64,000 bases of DNA from Isoetes taiwanensis. Its lineage: Eukaryota; Streptophyta; Lycopodiopsida; Isoetales; Isoetaceae. The position numbers and the translations under genes are program-made. This document shows, one piece after another, positions 20,797 through 33,647 of this stretch. The stretch covers positions 184,001-248,000 of the forward strand of contig JAJEKV010000269.1 in NCBI GenBank assembly GCA_021234155.1. The letters run 5' to 3'. The notes under the pieces were generated by a model that ran no database searches, had not been told where the DNA came from, and worked only from the letters and a program-made list of their open reading frames with translations. Position 1 is the stretch's first letter. Each line of letters begins with the position of its first letter.

Positions 20797-22435
20797 ATCA
20801 ATTGCAAAATCTAGGTGGTGGAAAACTGGTTGCGGTAGAGGGTCCGAACAGCCCCTTATTTGCACTCGAGGTATGTTTTAGGAGGTTTTGTAATTAAGAC
20901 AACTTGGTAGTTGTATACATGGATGAAACTCGGGTCGTCGTCTGGCAAAGTTGGAACATTCATGTTTGCTAAGATGTTTTCAGTTCCTTGTCATGCACTA
21001 AGTAACCAGCATTTCCTGAACATTCTTAATTGGATAATGATTATAACATCATTGTCAGTTAACCTTGTAAGACGAACTGACATAAAGCAATCATCAGCTT
21101 GCTAAATAGTTTCTGTAATGGACAGCATGGCGATGAGGAATGCATGCAAAGATCACATAAATAAGTAGATTAAGTAGACATGAATGCTAGATAGAATCAA
21201 TTGACTTGTCAGCTGCAGATAGAACAATGAGCATGTGTTGCCACATGACCTGTGTTCCCCCCATGTATGCCATGCTTAGTTATGTTTTCTTATGTTTTTT
21301 TTATATCATGCAGCCCAACTTTATTGGTTGTGGTGTTTAGCTAAGGGGCTTGCCCCAAGGCTAGTGATCATGGGTTCGAATCCTTGATATGTATTGCACA
21401 CTTGGTGGAGGTACGAGTTCCCCCCATGTTGTGGGCTATTGTTGGCCTACTTTAGCCTCTCTGCTTCTTCTTCTCAGTGGATGGGATATGCTTAGTAGGC
21501 CCGATATGATTAGTAGGCCCTTTAGCATTGCTCGAGAGTTTCTTCCAGTTTCCTTGCCCATCAGCTTTCGGGTGGATATTACCATGGTGGTGATTTGGTG
21601 ACTTTTTGGCATGGCATTTAGAGGGGGAAGGTCCCACTTCCTCTGACCTCCCATAAGGGGGAATCTCTAGGGACCATTAGGGTCCGATGTGGTCTATACA
21701 ATATAGAAGAGAATGAAATCCAAGGGAGGATTGCAGAAGGTTCCATTTTAAACTGACAATATTACCCTTCTGCCTTTTTTTTAAATTCAAGTTGTAGCTG
21801 TTGAGTTCTTTCTGAGTTCCAATGGTTTTCAATTTCAGATCAATCCTGAACAAGCTAGGGCAGAGTTTCGTGCGTCAACTCAGAGGGATGGGGGTAGTGG
21901 TGTAAAGGACATAATGGACAGTTTTGGCCTTAGTGGTTGGGTGGAGCAAGTGAGTGCCGTTAACAAACATTCAATTAACTCCCATGTAGGAAAAAATGAT
22001 ATGGTTCCAAACTTTGGAATTTCTTGCTTAAGCTAGGTGAGCTGAAGCTTAGAGAGTTGCTGGATACACCACCACCTGATCTAGATAAAGCGATAGCTCT
22101 CTCAAAGGTATATTGGTTTGCATTTCCTAGAGTTTTGTCAAATTTGGATGATATAGTTGTGTAAATGCTTGAAGTTGTAATTTATCTGTTTATAAATTGG
22201 TAAATATCTTGGGGTAAAGAAACATTGTGAGCAGTTTTGCATTCTGCCCTTATGCTATGTACGAGATATTTCTTTCCTTCTCTTCACGGCTCATTTGGCA
22301 TCATCTATACCACTTCTATATAACCCAAACTTTATCTAGAGCCCTCATGTGGCTGATATTTCAATATTCTATTATCGGGGAATGTACAATCTGCTGACAG
22401 ACCAAGCAGTCCTAAGGTCAAGCCCTGCAAACTAT
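20797..22435 (+). CDS. Four candidate exons of an unrecognised protein gene
   Basis: Four open stretches have splice-like borders: 20797-20870 (ends VEGPNSPLFALE, donor gtatgt); 21839-21949 (INPEQARAEFRASTQ...LSGWVEQ, acceptor ttcag, donor gtgagt); 22033-22107 (LGELKLRELLDTPPPDLDKA..., acceptor ttaag); 22340-22435 (SPHVADISIFYYRGMYNLLT..., donor gtaagt). All four 3' borders are in phase 0, so the exons join in one frame without a stop, which is hard to get by chance. I do not recognise the protein. No start or last exon was found; downstream exons may lie in 22436-25700, or the gene may be a fragment. A SINE sits in the first intron. Confidence 0.45.
21325..21700 (+). mobile_element. tRNA-derived SINE-like element
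   Basis: The head holds an A-box-like tagctaagggg at about 21342 and an exact B box ggttcgaatcc at about 21372, spaced as in RNA polymerase III promoters. The body continues for about 300 bases. The acceptor and T arms do not fold as a working tRNA. The 3' end is not sharply defined. Confidence 0.5.
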
Positions 22436-25400
22436 GTAAGTACTTTGTTTTTTACATGTTGTTTATGAGATACCAGGTATGTTCTTGTAGGGCAAATATG
22501 AGGAGTTGCTATCACTGCATGACAGAAATATATGGCACTTTATCTCCAATGAATGATTCAATATACGAAATTTTGCTCAAACAACAGTCTGCTACAGATA
22601 GAAATAGCCTCCTATTAATGTCTAAAGAGCAAGAAACAGAAAATTGCTCAACTCATCTTCTAGGACAACGTGGCTGTAGAGTCCTTTCTTAGAATTTCCA
22701 GAAATAGTAAAGTCCTTCAAAAGAAGGGAAAATATTTCACTTTTTGCATCAAAGGAGTTTGAATTTCAACATTTTAATCTTTGGGTTTTGAATTTGGTGT
22801 TCTTTTCTCAATTACAATATCTCTATGTGGCTTTTGACATGCCTCTAGATAGATCACATTTGTAGTAATTGGTCCAAGCATTCTGTTTTCGACATTAACA
22901 TAGGTTAGTGTTCAAAGGCTATAACCCAGTAAGGAGCTTGAATTTAGTTGAAATTGCTGCTCCTTACTTATGTTTAGGGTCATAATTTAAGAATAGTTCA
23001 TATAACCTGCTGCAGTTATGAACTAGAATCTGTGCGCAGTCTCTAAAGTATCCTATCCGAAATCATGAAAAATATGTCTTAAGCTCGTATCTAAACATAC
23101 ATCATGTAACCCTAAGTCTATGTGTTCTCAGTGTACTAATCTAAGGATGCTCTTTGGATAGCTACCTTGTCGTATTCTTAAAATATGTGCACACACCTTA
23201 GCCATCTTGAAAACATATTATGATCTCAATATTTTTAGCCCTGCATTTGTTTATAATTAGAGTTGTTTGAGGTAGAACAAGTCAGAAAGCTTCACTTCTT
23301 TTCATTGGCAAGTGCATGCGCGTTCTAAATTAAGAGTTGAACAACCATTGCTAAAGCTATTAAATATTTATTCTGCCGATTATCCCTGTGTCATTCAAAA
23401 ATCCAGTTGTCTAATTAATGAATCCAGGTCGTAGACAATTTGCAATTCTACTTGTCCAAGTGAGTTTCGATACTAATAGGAAGTTCATAAAATTCGCAGA
23501 GACATGGCACATGTTTTTCCTTAGCCACAAGGACAAGCCTTCTATCCTGGCAATGATTTACAGATCTTGAAATTTACTGTATTACGTGTAAATGATTCAT
23601 GTGCCTAAAAGATAGCTTATGCATGCTGAATGCTAAGCCTTATTCAATAATATCTAGAAGGCTTTGCTCAGTATCTAGTATCTGGTGAATGCTGTATTAT
23701 GGTCAAGACCTTGCCAATGGTGATCTGCATTAAATACACAGACACAAAAAACTTTGATAAGCTGGGTACCATGGCGTCAGGAGCTTAGAGAGTTTAGAAA
23801 GCCAATAACGAAGTATAAGGTACTGCTTTTACATTTTAGCACACTATGCTATACTCAAGTGTATATCTCTCTCATATGATTTCTACAACTTTTAAGTTTA
23901 TCACGGAAGAGAGCCCATAAACATGCTGATGAGAATGAGATGCAGAGGATGTGTGTAAACTGCTCAACTATCTTTTTTTCCTTCGTTGTAAATAGTTATA
24001 ACTCAATATATCTCGAGGCATGTAGTTTATGCTCTACATTTTAAAGTTGGAGTTTCTGTTCAAGATTGTAATAGAGTTTGAAGATAGTTCAAAGCTTATG
24101 TTCATGCTGCATGATGATTTTTAGTCTTACGTATTCATCTATGTTGTGGTAGATGTTTAATGCTCCAGCCATAGTTGTAATTCATAGACAATCAGTTTGT
24201 AGTTGGAGATGCAGTTACAGTCGCAGCTGCAGTTGCAGTCGTGCTGCAGCCTTAGCAGTAATTGCAATGAAGTTGTAGTTTGCAGCCGCAGTCGCAGATA
24301 TACTTGTAGTTACTGTTCTGCTAGATGTTGTAGCTGCAGCTCCAACTTCATTTGGTTCTTTTGATAGTTGGAGTTCAAGAGTATATCGATGTTGGAAAGT
24401 TCGAATGCTTCTGCAACAACTTTATAACATGTAAAATTAGCGTTATTTCCTTTCATTTCTTGTGTTGATAAAATTGGAAGGGTAGACTTTAACAATTGAA
24501 GACGGTATGACATTAACAACGTGCACATGTTGCTTCTATTCTTCTTTTCTTGACGTTATCAAGGTCAAGTTACAAATGCCCTGGCTACATGCAAGAATTA
24601 CCACTTCTATTCGATCCTTAGTGTTTAGTGTTCCATTGGTAGCCCATCCGAGTTTCCAACAGTCTTGACATGCCTCATCGTCACTTGTAGATTGAGGTTT
24701 GCTGGCAATTCTCTCGACTCTGTATCTTCTGAAGACCGTAAAGATTAAATGTAGACATTGCAATCTAGTTTTTTAAATAGTTATATTGTATGCGAAAGCA
24801 TGAACTTTTGTCTTGTTTACCTTCTCTAATCTTGTAGTTTCTTCAATATCTCTGCATTAGACAAGTTAAGGCAATTTCTTCCCTAATAGTGTCTTGTACC
24901 ATAGAGCTAAAACTGTATAAGCAATTTCTGCTGTTATTTGATTTTAGAGGCTTCACTTTATGAGGCTTAGCTTTTTCTGCATGACTGCCTCTGCATCTTC
25001 TCCTGAGGGATTTCTCAACTTGCTTCATGAATTTTTAAATCCACGCCTCCATTTGTCTTGAGAAACTCTCAACGTTTATGTAATTCAGAGCACTTATATC
25101 TCGTGAAAATTTTTTAGAGACTGTGAGTTTCCTTATTATGTTTCATGCCTGTTTTTACTTTTATGGTTGGTGAATTTTTTGCAGACATTCTATTAAATGG
25201 CACTGGCAGTTTAATCTGTTTTGAGAAATTTCAATTATCAAAGTGAGGTACTATTATAAAGCTTATCATGTGCTACTGCTAGTTTATTGTCGAGCGAGTG
25301 TCCAATTTGATTAGTTCCATTTGACAATATGCATGCCCATTGCATGTCTGTGAAGTATTTGTTAGTTAATTTTCAGTTTAAGAAATGGTTCTAGATAGCT

Positions 25401-25724
25401 GCAGCTCCTTGTTTGAGAATCTGCATGTTAATTCTAGGTAGCAGCAGGTGACTACACTACGGAATAATATATTTGCTAATATGTTGATAATTTCTAGGCA
25501 TCTTGCTAGCTATGAATGTAAACTAGCATGTTTTGGAATCTTGCAATTGATGTACTTTGTACCTGCAGTACATTCTACCACTGCATGCAATCAGTCTCAA
25601 CGGTGACTTAGCATGTATAGGCATGTGTTTTAAATCATAGTGCAACACTTTATTTACTGTGTATGTCCGATATCTCAACTACACATAAATCATAGAGTTA
25701 TTCGTTGCACAGTATCATTTATAT
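22436..25724. other. AT-rich non-coding region, possible intron or intergenic
   Basis: No convincing coding exon or transposon domain is seen. At 24195-24310 there is an imperfect short repeat based on gcagttgcag/gcagtcgcag. The remainder could be long introns or 3' flank of the preceding candidate gene. Confidence 0.4.
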
Positions 25725-26330
25725 AGAATAGAATAGAATAGAATAGAATAGAATAGAATATGTTTTTAGCGTCCACGGAGACCAACTGGCCTATGGGACC
25801 CAAACAAAAAGAGCAAACAAGCGTATTAAGATGTGATTAAAAAACCCCGCCCCAAGGGTTTTCGAGGGAAAAACCTTAGCGATAATAAGCATCTTTGGCA
25901 GATCAGCATACAATTGCATAGGACAGTTCAAGACCGTCCCGTAGGACACAAATGAGTCCGTGCATCCATAACCTCCCCGGAGGTATGACCCCAACAAACC
26001 CACCGACGCCGTAGTCAATAATCGATGCAACGACCGCCGGGCACTAGTAGTCGAACATACCTCTCTCGGATATGGGCAAATCTTAGGGGCGATCCGAGGG
26101 TATGACATTCATCCTCAATCGCGCCCTGGTGGCAACACTGGCAAAGCCTTTGCTCTCGTGCATCCCGAGCCCAACGCCCTATTTCAATGTGGAGGCGATG
26201 TGCACCCGTGCGAATGGCTTCTTCATGGGCAGCTGGGTGTACAAGTACTGGTGTGGGCCTCTTGTGAGCCTAGGATTGACTTGCTGCTGATAGTGTGCAA
26301 TAGTTAGAAGTACTATTTTTTTTTCTCCAG
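25725..26330 (-). mobile_element. Truncated non-L1 LINE with (ATTCT)n tail, copy a
   Basis: The plus strand starts with seven units of agaat (25725-25760), the complement of an attct tail. The adjoining 3' UTR matches that of the copy ending at 30270: both read gggtcccataggcc, tggtctccgtggacg and ccctcgaaaaccctt. Upstream on the minus strand, AHYQQQVNPRLTRGPHQYL and, in another frame, CQCCHQGAIEDECHTL parallel AHYKQHINPTLERGPQRYL and CQCCQTGAVEDECHTF of the other copy. It is heavily 5'-truncated (about 600 bases) and frame-broken. Confidence 0.8.
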
Positions 26331-26469
26331 TTCTATAAATTGACATGCTAAACTTCATAAACAAAACTCCTGGCTAAGAAAATGACACCCTATATTCACA
26401 TAAAAAAGACCCGATACGAAATGGCGATTTAGAAACCATGAAAACACACTTTCACGCTACTGGAGGGCA

Positions 26470-26884
26470 ACCCCTCGTGCACAACACCTTGTTTTCTCAG
26501 GTTCCCTTTTCCCCTTTCCACATCTCTTTTTCTTTTGCCTTTTTCTTTCTCAATGCCATTTTTTTTGCTTCTCTTCTCCTCATCCTTTTTCTCTTCCTCT
26601 TTTTCCCTTCCATTTTCCTCGTTTCTCTGCCCTTTCCCTTTTTCCTGTGCTCTTTTTCCCTTCCCTTCCTTTCCCTCTCCTTTTTTGTTTCTTTTTCCCA
26701 TGCCATTGTTTCCTTTTCCCTTTCCTCACCATTTTCCTCATTCCCTTTTCCCATGCCCTTTTTTCCTTTCTCTTTTCTATTCTATTCTATTCTTTTCTTT
26801 TTTCTTTTCCCTTGCCCTTTTGCCCTTCACATTTTCCCTTTCCTTCTCCCTTTTCTTTTTTCCCCTTTTCTTTTTTCTGCTGTG
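26470..26884 (+). repeat. Pyrimidine tract, third occurrence
   Basis: About 400 bases of nearly pure C/T on the plus strand, in the style of 19350-20135 and 60270-61085. A gagggcaacccctcgtgc just before it faintly resembles the dispersed repeat beside the first tract. ORFs on either strand here are low-complexity artefacts. Confidence 0.6.
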
Positions 26885-27169
26885 CGATAAATCTCGGCCT
26901 TTGGATGCAATCAAATGATCTTAGCCATTCAAATTAGGGCCTTGATGCAACACGTTAGAACATTATAATATAAGATAATACTTAGCTAGGCAATTAGTTA
27001 TTAATTAGCTGACATTTTAATATAGCGAACTTAATGGCCCCAAAATACCCATGGTGAAATGTCATGATATTTACACGTATATTGTATAAATACGTGGAAT
27101 GTCACATTCTCCCCTCCCTTAGAATAATGTTGTCCTCAGTATTGGGAAAATATGTGAAACGTCACATTT
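26885..27169. other. Intergenic with short promoter-like motif
   Basis: At 27074-27104 the sequence has tgtataaatacgtggaatgtcacatt, close to the TATA-containing motif of the two long pyrimidine-tract repeats. Otherwise nothing is recognised. Confidence 0.4.
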
Positions 27170-29020
27170 ATTTAACATGGTATTACATCAAGGATTCCCA
27201 GAGCAATGGTGCGTAAACAGAATTATGCCTATCCACAAGGATGGAGATAGAGATGTTGTCATAAACTATCGAAATATTATAGTAAGTAGTGTCATGGCAA
27301 AGTTACTTGTGTCTATCCTAGAAAAGACGAAGATTAGGTTATGGGCAGAAGAAAGTAAAACTTGTGCATGTAAATAGACAGATTTTAGAAAAGAGCACTC
27401 AACTATTGATCATCTTTTCATGCTGCTGGTGATAGCGGAAGGCGCAAAAGCAATAGGAAATGCTCTTTATTGCTGCTTTGTGGATTTCACTAAGGCATTG
27501 ACTGTGTCCAGCATAGTAAATTACAGCAAAGGTTAGCACATTTGCAGGTACCTAAAGAGCTTCAAAAAGAAGTTGTATGTTTATATGAAAAAGTCTTGAT
27601 TAAGTTCTCTTTTTCTATGGAAGGCTCTGAAGAAATAAAAAGCAACATTGGTGTGAAGAAGGGATGTCCAATTTCCCCAACACTATTTGGTTTGTTTATT
27701 GATAAACTGGAAGAGTGGCTAAAAAGAGAGGGGGGCACATGAGTTGTCTCAATAAGTATGTTATTCAGCTTCTTCTATATGCAGATGATGATGTTCTTTT
27801 TTCCAAAACAACAATAGAACTTCAGAATTAACTAGATGCACTAGAATAATTTTGTGAAGAACAAGGGATGGCAGTAAACAAAAAGAAAACAAAGGTAATT
27901 GGTAGTAGGAAAAAGAGAAAGTGTTCAGATGCAGTTTGATGGAGAGATGCTTGAATAAGTACATCAATATAAATATTTGGGAGTTGAATTTACTGATAAT
28001 TATAAGTGGAATGCAGGAGTGGAAAAAAGAGTTGCTGGTGGGATGAGGGCTTGTATGGCATTATGAAGGTATGGAGGAATATGCACATTCAGAAATGGCA
28101 TATGAAAAAAATCATGTTCGGGAGTTTGGGGACCCCGTTTTATCAAAAAAGAAATGGATAGTTATTGAAAAGATACAAAAAAGATGGAAGAACTTGGTGT
28201 AAAGATACAAACGGGTTGCAGAAACGAGATTTTTACTGTTAGACACGGAAGCATTATATCAGATGCTTGAGTATTTTCAGAGAGTTCAGTGCCTTGAAGA
28301 AGATAGACTAAGATAGACTACCACACCAAGTTCTTCAGGAATCTTTGAAACAACCATATACTGGATGGCATAAGCAGCTCCTAGAATGGATGTATAGGTA
28401 GGGGTTAGACACTGCGGATATTCCTGATACAATGTTGGAAATTCACAGTCTGATTTCTGAAAGAGTTATAAGTACTTTGTGGGCATTTTCTATGGCACAA
28501 AAAATGGACCATTATCGATGTGAGGTGAATCCAACGGTTGTATATGCCGAACAAGAATACCTCAACACAGGGATGAGTCTAAAAATATGCAAGCTTATCT
28601 CTCAAGATCTTTTGAGATCCCATATATTGGGGGTGGAGCATGATCATGATATCCCACGTGAATTGAGATTCTGTACATGCTGCAAGAACCTATAGTAGAA
28701 GATGAACGCCATGCTTTTCTGGAATGCTCTAGTTTTATAGAGATATGAAATGCCTATGGAATTGATTCTATGTCATTCATGAGTTTCTCATTGTTACTTT
28801 CCATGTCTCCTGCATGGCTAGGGGCTTATCTCCAAGCTTGGTGGGAGCATCGAAAAAAGACTTTAGATCTGAACAGTATAACAGATGATATGGAGGCAAA
28901 AAGCCTCATTTAGCATACTCTTTATTATGTTTATGTAATTGATTTTGTCACCTAATGGACCTGAGGTTCTGGATTGGTGTGATAATAAATCAATCAGACA
29001 ATCAATATAATTGATAGCGT
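27170..29020 (+). pseudogene. Non-L1 LINE reverse transcriptase, 5'-truncated (broken)
   Basis: Frames from 27177 give GFPEQWCVNRIMPIHKDGDR and VINYRNIIVSSVMAKL, an RT fingers block; IGNALYCCFVDFTKA the block with the first catalytic aspartate; and GVKKGCPISPTLFGLFIDKL the conserved GxxQGxxxSP-type block. The following FYMQMMM... reading retains a broken YADD region near 27780. The C-terminus has LRFCTCCKN, then VEDERHAFLECSS in another frame. The 3' end reads ataaatcaatcagacaatcaat, a tail-like repeat near 28985-29010. Frame breaks and stops are frequent. It resembles the neighbouring (ATTCT)n LINEs in its cysteine motif but is a distinct lineage. Confidence 0.8.
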
Positions 29021-29489
29021 GTTGCGCATTCGTTTTTAGTAAGACAGCTAGCTCCCTTTTTTCTATCTAATTGATACCATATTGCTCAGTAGAAATTTTC
29101 AATGCATACATCTGAGGAAGGATCTGTACATTGTTGCATTTTAGTAATATGGAACAAATGACCATTATACCAAAGATTTGCTTATTGACGAATGAAACTA
29201 TCATAAATTCCGAAATGGTAAAGCACAAATATATAAATATACCAGAATTAATTCCATCGATGTTTGGTGAAATTTGAGGAGCTAATATTGTCACGTCCCA
29301 TATCACCACATTGCTGCAAATTTCAATGGATTCTCAAATTTGGAGCACATCAACATGATGCTATCAAAGAAGTTGAAGTCTATTGCCATTCTTATATCTT
29401 TTCAACTAATCTTCTCAACATCATTTCATTATCAAGGGTAATTAGACCTGGCATACATTCTACTCAACATTTCAAGAGAATCCGAAAAA

Positions 29490-30270
29490 ACATGTAGAGC
29501 TTTAATGGTGAGGATTTCTAAGCATTTTATCACAGCATATGGCTATGATAGGGTAGGTCAACTTATTTTGTTGGGCAGCTCTTTGTTGGGACGGAATTTG
29601 CTATATGCTATGCCAACTTCATGGATATCTTTCTTGGTACAGAGCCTGAGATGTTACCTTGATGCTTGTTTCTCCAGCAAGCTTTGGGATTCCAGGACTC
29701 TGGAGCAAGTCAAAACAGCACATTACAAGCAGCACATAAATCCCACATTAGAACGAGGCCCACAGCGCTACCTACGTTCACATCTGTCCATGAAAAAGCG
29801 CAGGCATATCGCCTCCATTCGCACAGGTGCCCACCATCTCCGGATTGAGACAGGTCGATGGATTGGGGAGCCACGTCAGGATAGGGTTTGTCAGTGCTGC
29901 CAGACGGGAGCTGTTGAGGATGAGTGTCACACTTTCCAGAGCTGCCCAGCATATGATCAGATTCGGATACGCTATGCTCAGTTGATTAGACCTGATGAGC
30001 CGTTACACATGATACTGGGCACGACTTCGGTGCGCTCACTCGGATCATACCTTCAGGAAGTACTGGACTTGAGGGCTCAGATATGCCCCCAGCCAACCAT
30101 TTAATTGATGTCAGCAGTCTTATTGCTGCCACGGTTTTTCCCTCGAAAACCCTTCGGGGCGGGGGTTTTTTAATCCGGGCAGTAATGTGACTGCTGCGCT
30201 TTTTGTATTGGGTCCCATAGGCCGATTGGTCTCCGTGGACGATAAAAACAATTCTATTCTATTCTATTCT
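29490..30270 (+). mobile_element. Truncated non-L1 LINE with (ATTCT)n tail, copy b
   Basis: An open frame 29505-30104 (199 aa) ends the ORF of a LINE: VKTAHYKQHINPTLERGPQR, IETGRWIGEPRQDRVCQCC and VEDECHTFQSCPAYDQIR, a CxCC...H...C zinc-binding tail. A 3' UTR of about 145 bases is conserved with the minus-strand copy at 25761-25895, and four attct units (30251-30270) end the element. The RT domain is missing. The last 199 codons are intact, so this copy is fairly young or was copied from an intact source. Confidence 0.82.
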
Positions 30271-33200
30271 GTGACTATCTATTTGCCCATGTAAGTCCTT
30301 CCCTAAATCCTTTTTTCCTATAATAGCTATAACTTTGCCTATAGTTTTTCAAATTTATGAACATATCTGGATGATCTGTTGCTCATGCAATAATATATAT
30401 TCCATAAAACTCTGTACACAAATTTGCAAATGCTTCAAAACATTCTTTTCCTGTATGTCAAAGCAAGGGATCACATATTGTCGGATTTAGTTATTCTTTA
30501 GGGCCAATTAAATCACGCCTAGCGCGATTAAATTGTTGCAATGTATGTGGTAAGGGCATCTTTGCGTATCGTATTTTACTAACTAGATATCATATTTGAT
30601 GTTTCAGAGCGCCTCGTGTTTCTAACAAGATTCTGGTGTTCAAAGTTCTTGGAAAACAAAGTGGCTCTAAATTAGTTCCATCAGACACCACTAGAATCAA
30701 ATACCAAGTAAATCTATCTGCCATCTTACTTAATGAGATGCTGGATGAGGCATTTAAGTTCTTTTGACTTGATATCTAGTCATCCATGGAACTTCGGAGC
30801 CTCAAGAATACTGTGGAGGCATTGGAAAAATGGATAGATAGTGGTTAACATTTTGCGATTAGATCAAATATGTATCCTTCAGTAATCCTAAAGATCCTAC
30901 ATGCAAGCCTATCTTCATCAAACACTTGAGTAACATGATGGACGAACTTGGTATCTAAAAATAAAAATGATATAAGCATAGTCGATGGTGATGCTCTCAA
31001 ATGCTTCTACATCAAACTCACTAAATCCACCATCTTATGATCCAAGAAACTTTGCGATAGATGATTTCCTGGTCCAGTTTATACCTACAAGAAATTTATC
31101 GCGGCGGCCAAGGCCGCCGCGAACATTTCTCTTGCCCAACTCGCGGCAAAGTAGATTTTTGTATCAAGTAAAAAAGGATCTCAGTTATGGGCTTGCGAAA
31201 TTGAACTAAATGTGTCTAAGTTGGACAACTGTAATCTCCAAATTATTTCCCAAAAAACTTAAAAGCCAAGCTTTTGGCCGCCGCAACCATTTGTTATATA
31301 GCACGAAAGACCTCGCTTCTTCATTCGGTTCTATAATTAAGTTATCAAAGATCCATTTCCATAGCACAAATCGTGAAAAATAGGAACTTTTCATAATGGC
31401 AAGAAGCCCTCAAGCATGTCATATGAAAATTAACATATTGGAAGCAACATAAACCTAGAAGATAGGTAGATACCAGCAATATAAGGCAACAATAGGTGGT
31501 TGGAACTTGAGCTACACACAAGTTAGAATAGAAACATTTGACATGGGATACATTGTAGGTAAGCAAAACCAAAAAGAAAAAATGGGGGCACGACAAACAA
31601 TGGAAGAAGAAATACTAAGTGGAGACAACGTAGCAATGCTCCCAATGTGAACATGGATAAACTCCTGTTTTTAATGTAGGTCTTTCAAACCAAAGCATTA
31701 TCTAGGGTTCAACCTTTATTTACTTCACAAGAAAAGAGTACAATAATTGTCAAGGTCAACTTACCCTTGACTACATTCAAAGTTCTCACCAAATATATAT
31801 GTAAATTCCAACCTGATATATTTGTTGTGTCTCCCTAGGGATTGTAGTTGGTAGCAAGGGAAGGGACGTTGGCTTCCATAACCATGCTTATAGTATCATG
31901 CTTGGAAAATTTGTGCTACATCTTTGAAGTTGAGTGCCTGGAAATTATCCCATCCAGGGGCATTCAAATAAATGGACTTCTAGATAAGTCATAGATAAGT
32001 GCTAAACCTTTATCATAGATAAGGGCTTTCTCATAATTTTAATTCCAATCTATTACTGGCTTCTAAGGCACATGTATTCCTAACCTGAGAACCAAAAAAG
32101 ATGTAACTATTTTCTGCCAGACTGCCAACACATTTTGTCAAAAACTCCCTCCATTTTGAGCTGGAAAAATATTTGCTATCATAGTCATTGAAATGTTTAC
32201 GGAGGGATGAATCTGTAGAAATCGTTTGTTCTTTGTCCATCTTCATATACGGAGTGCTACTTACGATGGAATCGAAGGTTTACTGTGTCGTGCCATGCAA
32301 GCAATGCTTGGTTAGAGCTTTTTCATAACCCTCTTCGTCCGATGAAGGGATCCGCTTGACAACATGGATTAAAACCTCATATTCGCCCCCATTTTACGTC
32401 GGATGCACCATTTTTTGTTGAATCTAGCCCATTTTTGCATCCGCTCTGGTTTAAGGCGATTTGTGTTCGAATAAAGCATACAATGATTAGAAATAGGGTC
32501 ATGGTTGAATCGACATTGTGGGTTTAATAAAAAAGGAGGTTACTTATGGCGCGGGCTGGGGCGAAATCATATGGAGTGGAAGAAGAATCTGGAGGGTAAC
32601 TTAGAGTTGCGTAGGAGTGAGGGCGAGAGGAATTCGGCACCAAATTTCCAAATGCCAAGGTTAGGAAGCAAGCGGTACTCCTCCCCCGCAAAGTTTAGGC
32701 TCATACACTCATCGAGACTTGCGGGGGACCCAAATGAAAGGGTCTCGTCTGGTCTATCCCACAAAACTTCCAATAGAGGGCATCCCAAAAGATTGTGCAA
32801 TAACAGAGCAATCTCAAATCGATAAGAACAGCGGATCCAAATAACCAAGAAGAAGAAAAAAATTTAAATATCAAACTATGCCACAACCACCTATAGAGTA
32901 ACAAATGTGTTGCTTGTAGGGGTGTAGGAGTCGAGAACCTCCTAGCCTTATACTTGCTTGCTCAGTGCATACATACACAAAATAAAGCTCTTGCTTTGCC
33001 CGGATATGGAAGCCACGCAATATATATTCAGGTGCCCGTGGGCACCAAATTCATATGGAAGCGCACCAAATTCATGTAGAAAGCTTTGCGGGGTAGGCCG
33101 GATTGTCGCTTTGCACTTTTTTTGGCGGGCGGCTGGCGGTTTGCGCAACAACATCACCATGAATAGTTTAAGAAGAGTAGGAAAAAGAAGGAAAATTAGT

Positions 33201-33647
33201 GAGACGCGGTCATCGTTCCCGAATGTGGGCGTAATAATCCATAGCACGTAATCTCTTGCGCCCCAAGAGGAAATCCAATTCCGTTCTTCATTGTAGATCG
33301 ACATGGGCTAGCGACGGCAGGCAATACCTAGCTCCATGATGCGATCCGTGAGTAGGCTTCTAAGGAAGGAAGAAGAACAAAAAAAAATACCTGACATTGC
33401 CATAAATGCACCATGCCCACCATAAATGCAATGAAATCTGCTATAAATGCTACGAAGTCAACGTGTCATGCGATCATAATTTTGAAGGAACAAATTCCGT
33501 GCGAACAGAAATAGGATACTGAATTACATAGGAAGGATTATGAGTAAACTGGCTATGGGTATGACAATGCATGAAGTTTTAGAATCACATCCAAAACTAG
33601 ACAGAATAGCAAACATAGAACTACAACTTCTTCTTATGTAGAAAAAC
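30271..33647. other. Intergenic, no gene supported
   Basis: At 31100-31122 there is a perfect 9-bp inverted repeat gcggcggcc-aa-ggccgccgc followed by gcgaacatttctcttgccc, which resembles sequence near 245 and 445. ORFs at 32505-32848 and 32948-33304 (both strands) have no recognisable domain. I see nothing else. Confidence 0.4.

Noticed and set aside
20797-22435. Four-exon gene as the continuation of CNX1
   Set aside because: The joined sequence does not match any part of the MoeA or MogA domains that I know.
32505-33304. Coding gene on either strand
   Set aside because: Short overlapping ORFs without domain, splice or codon evidence.
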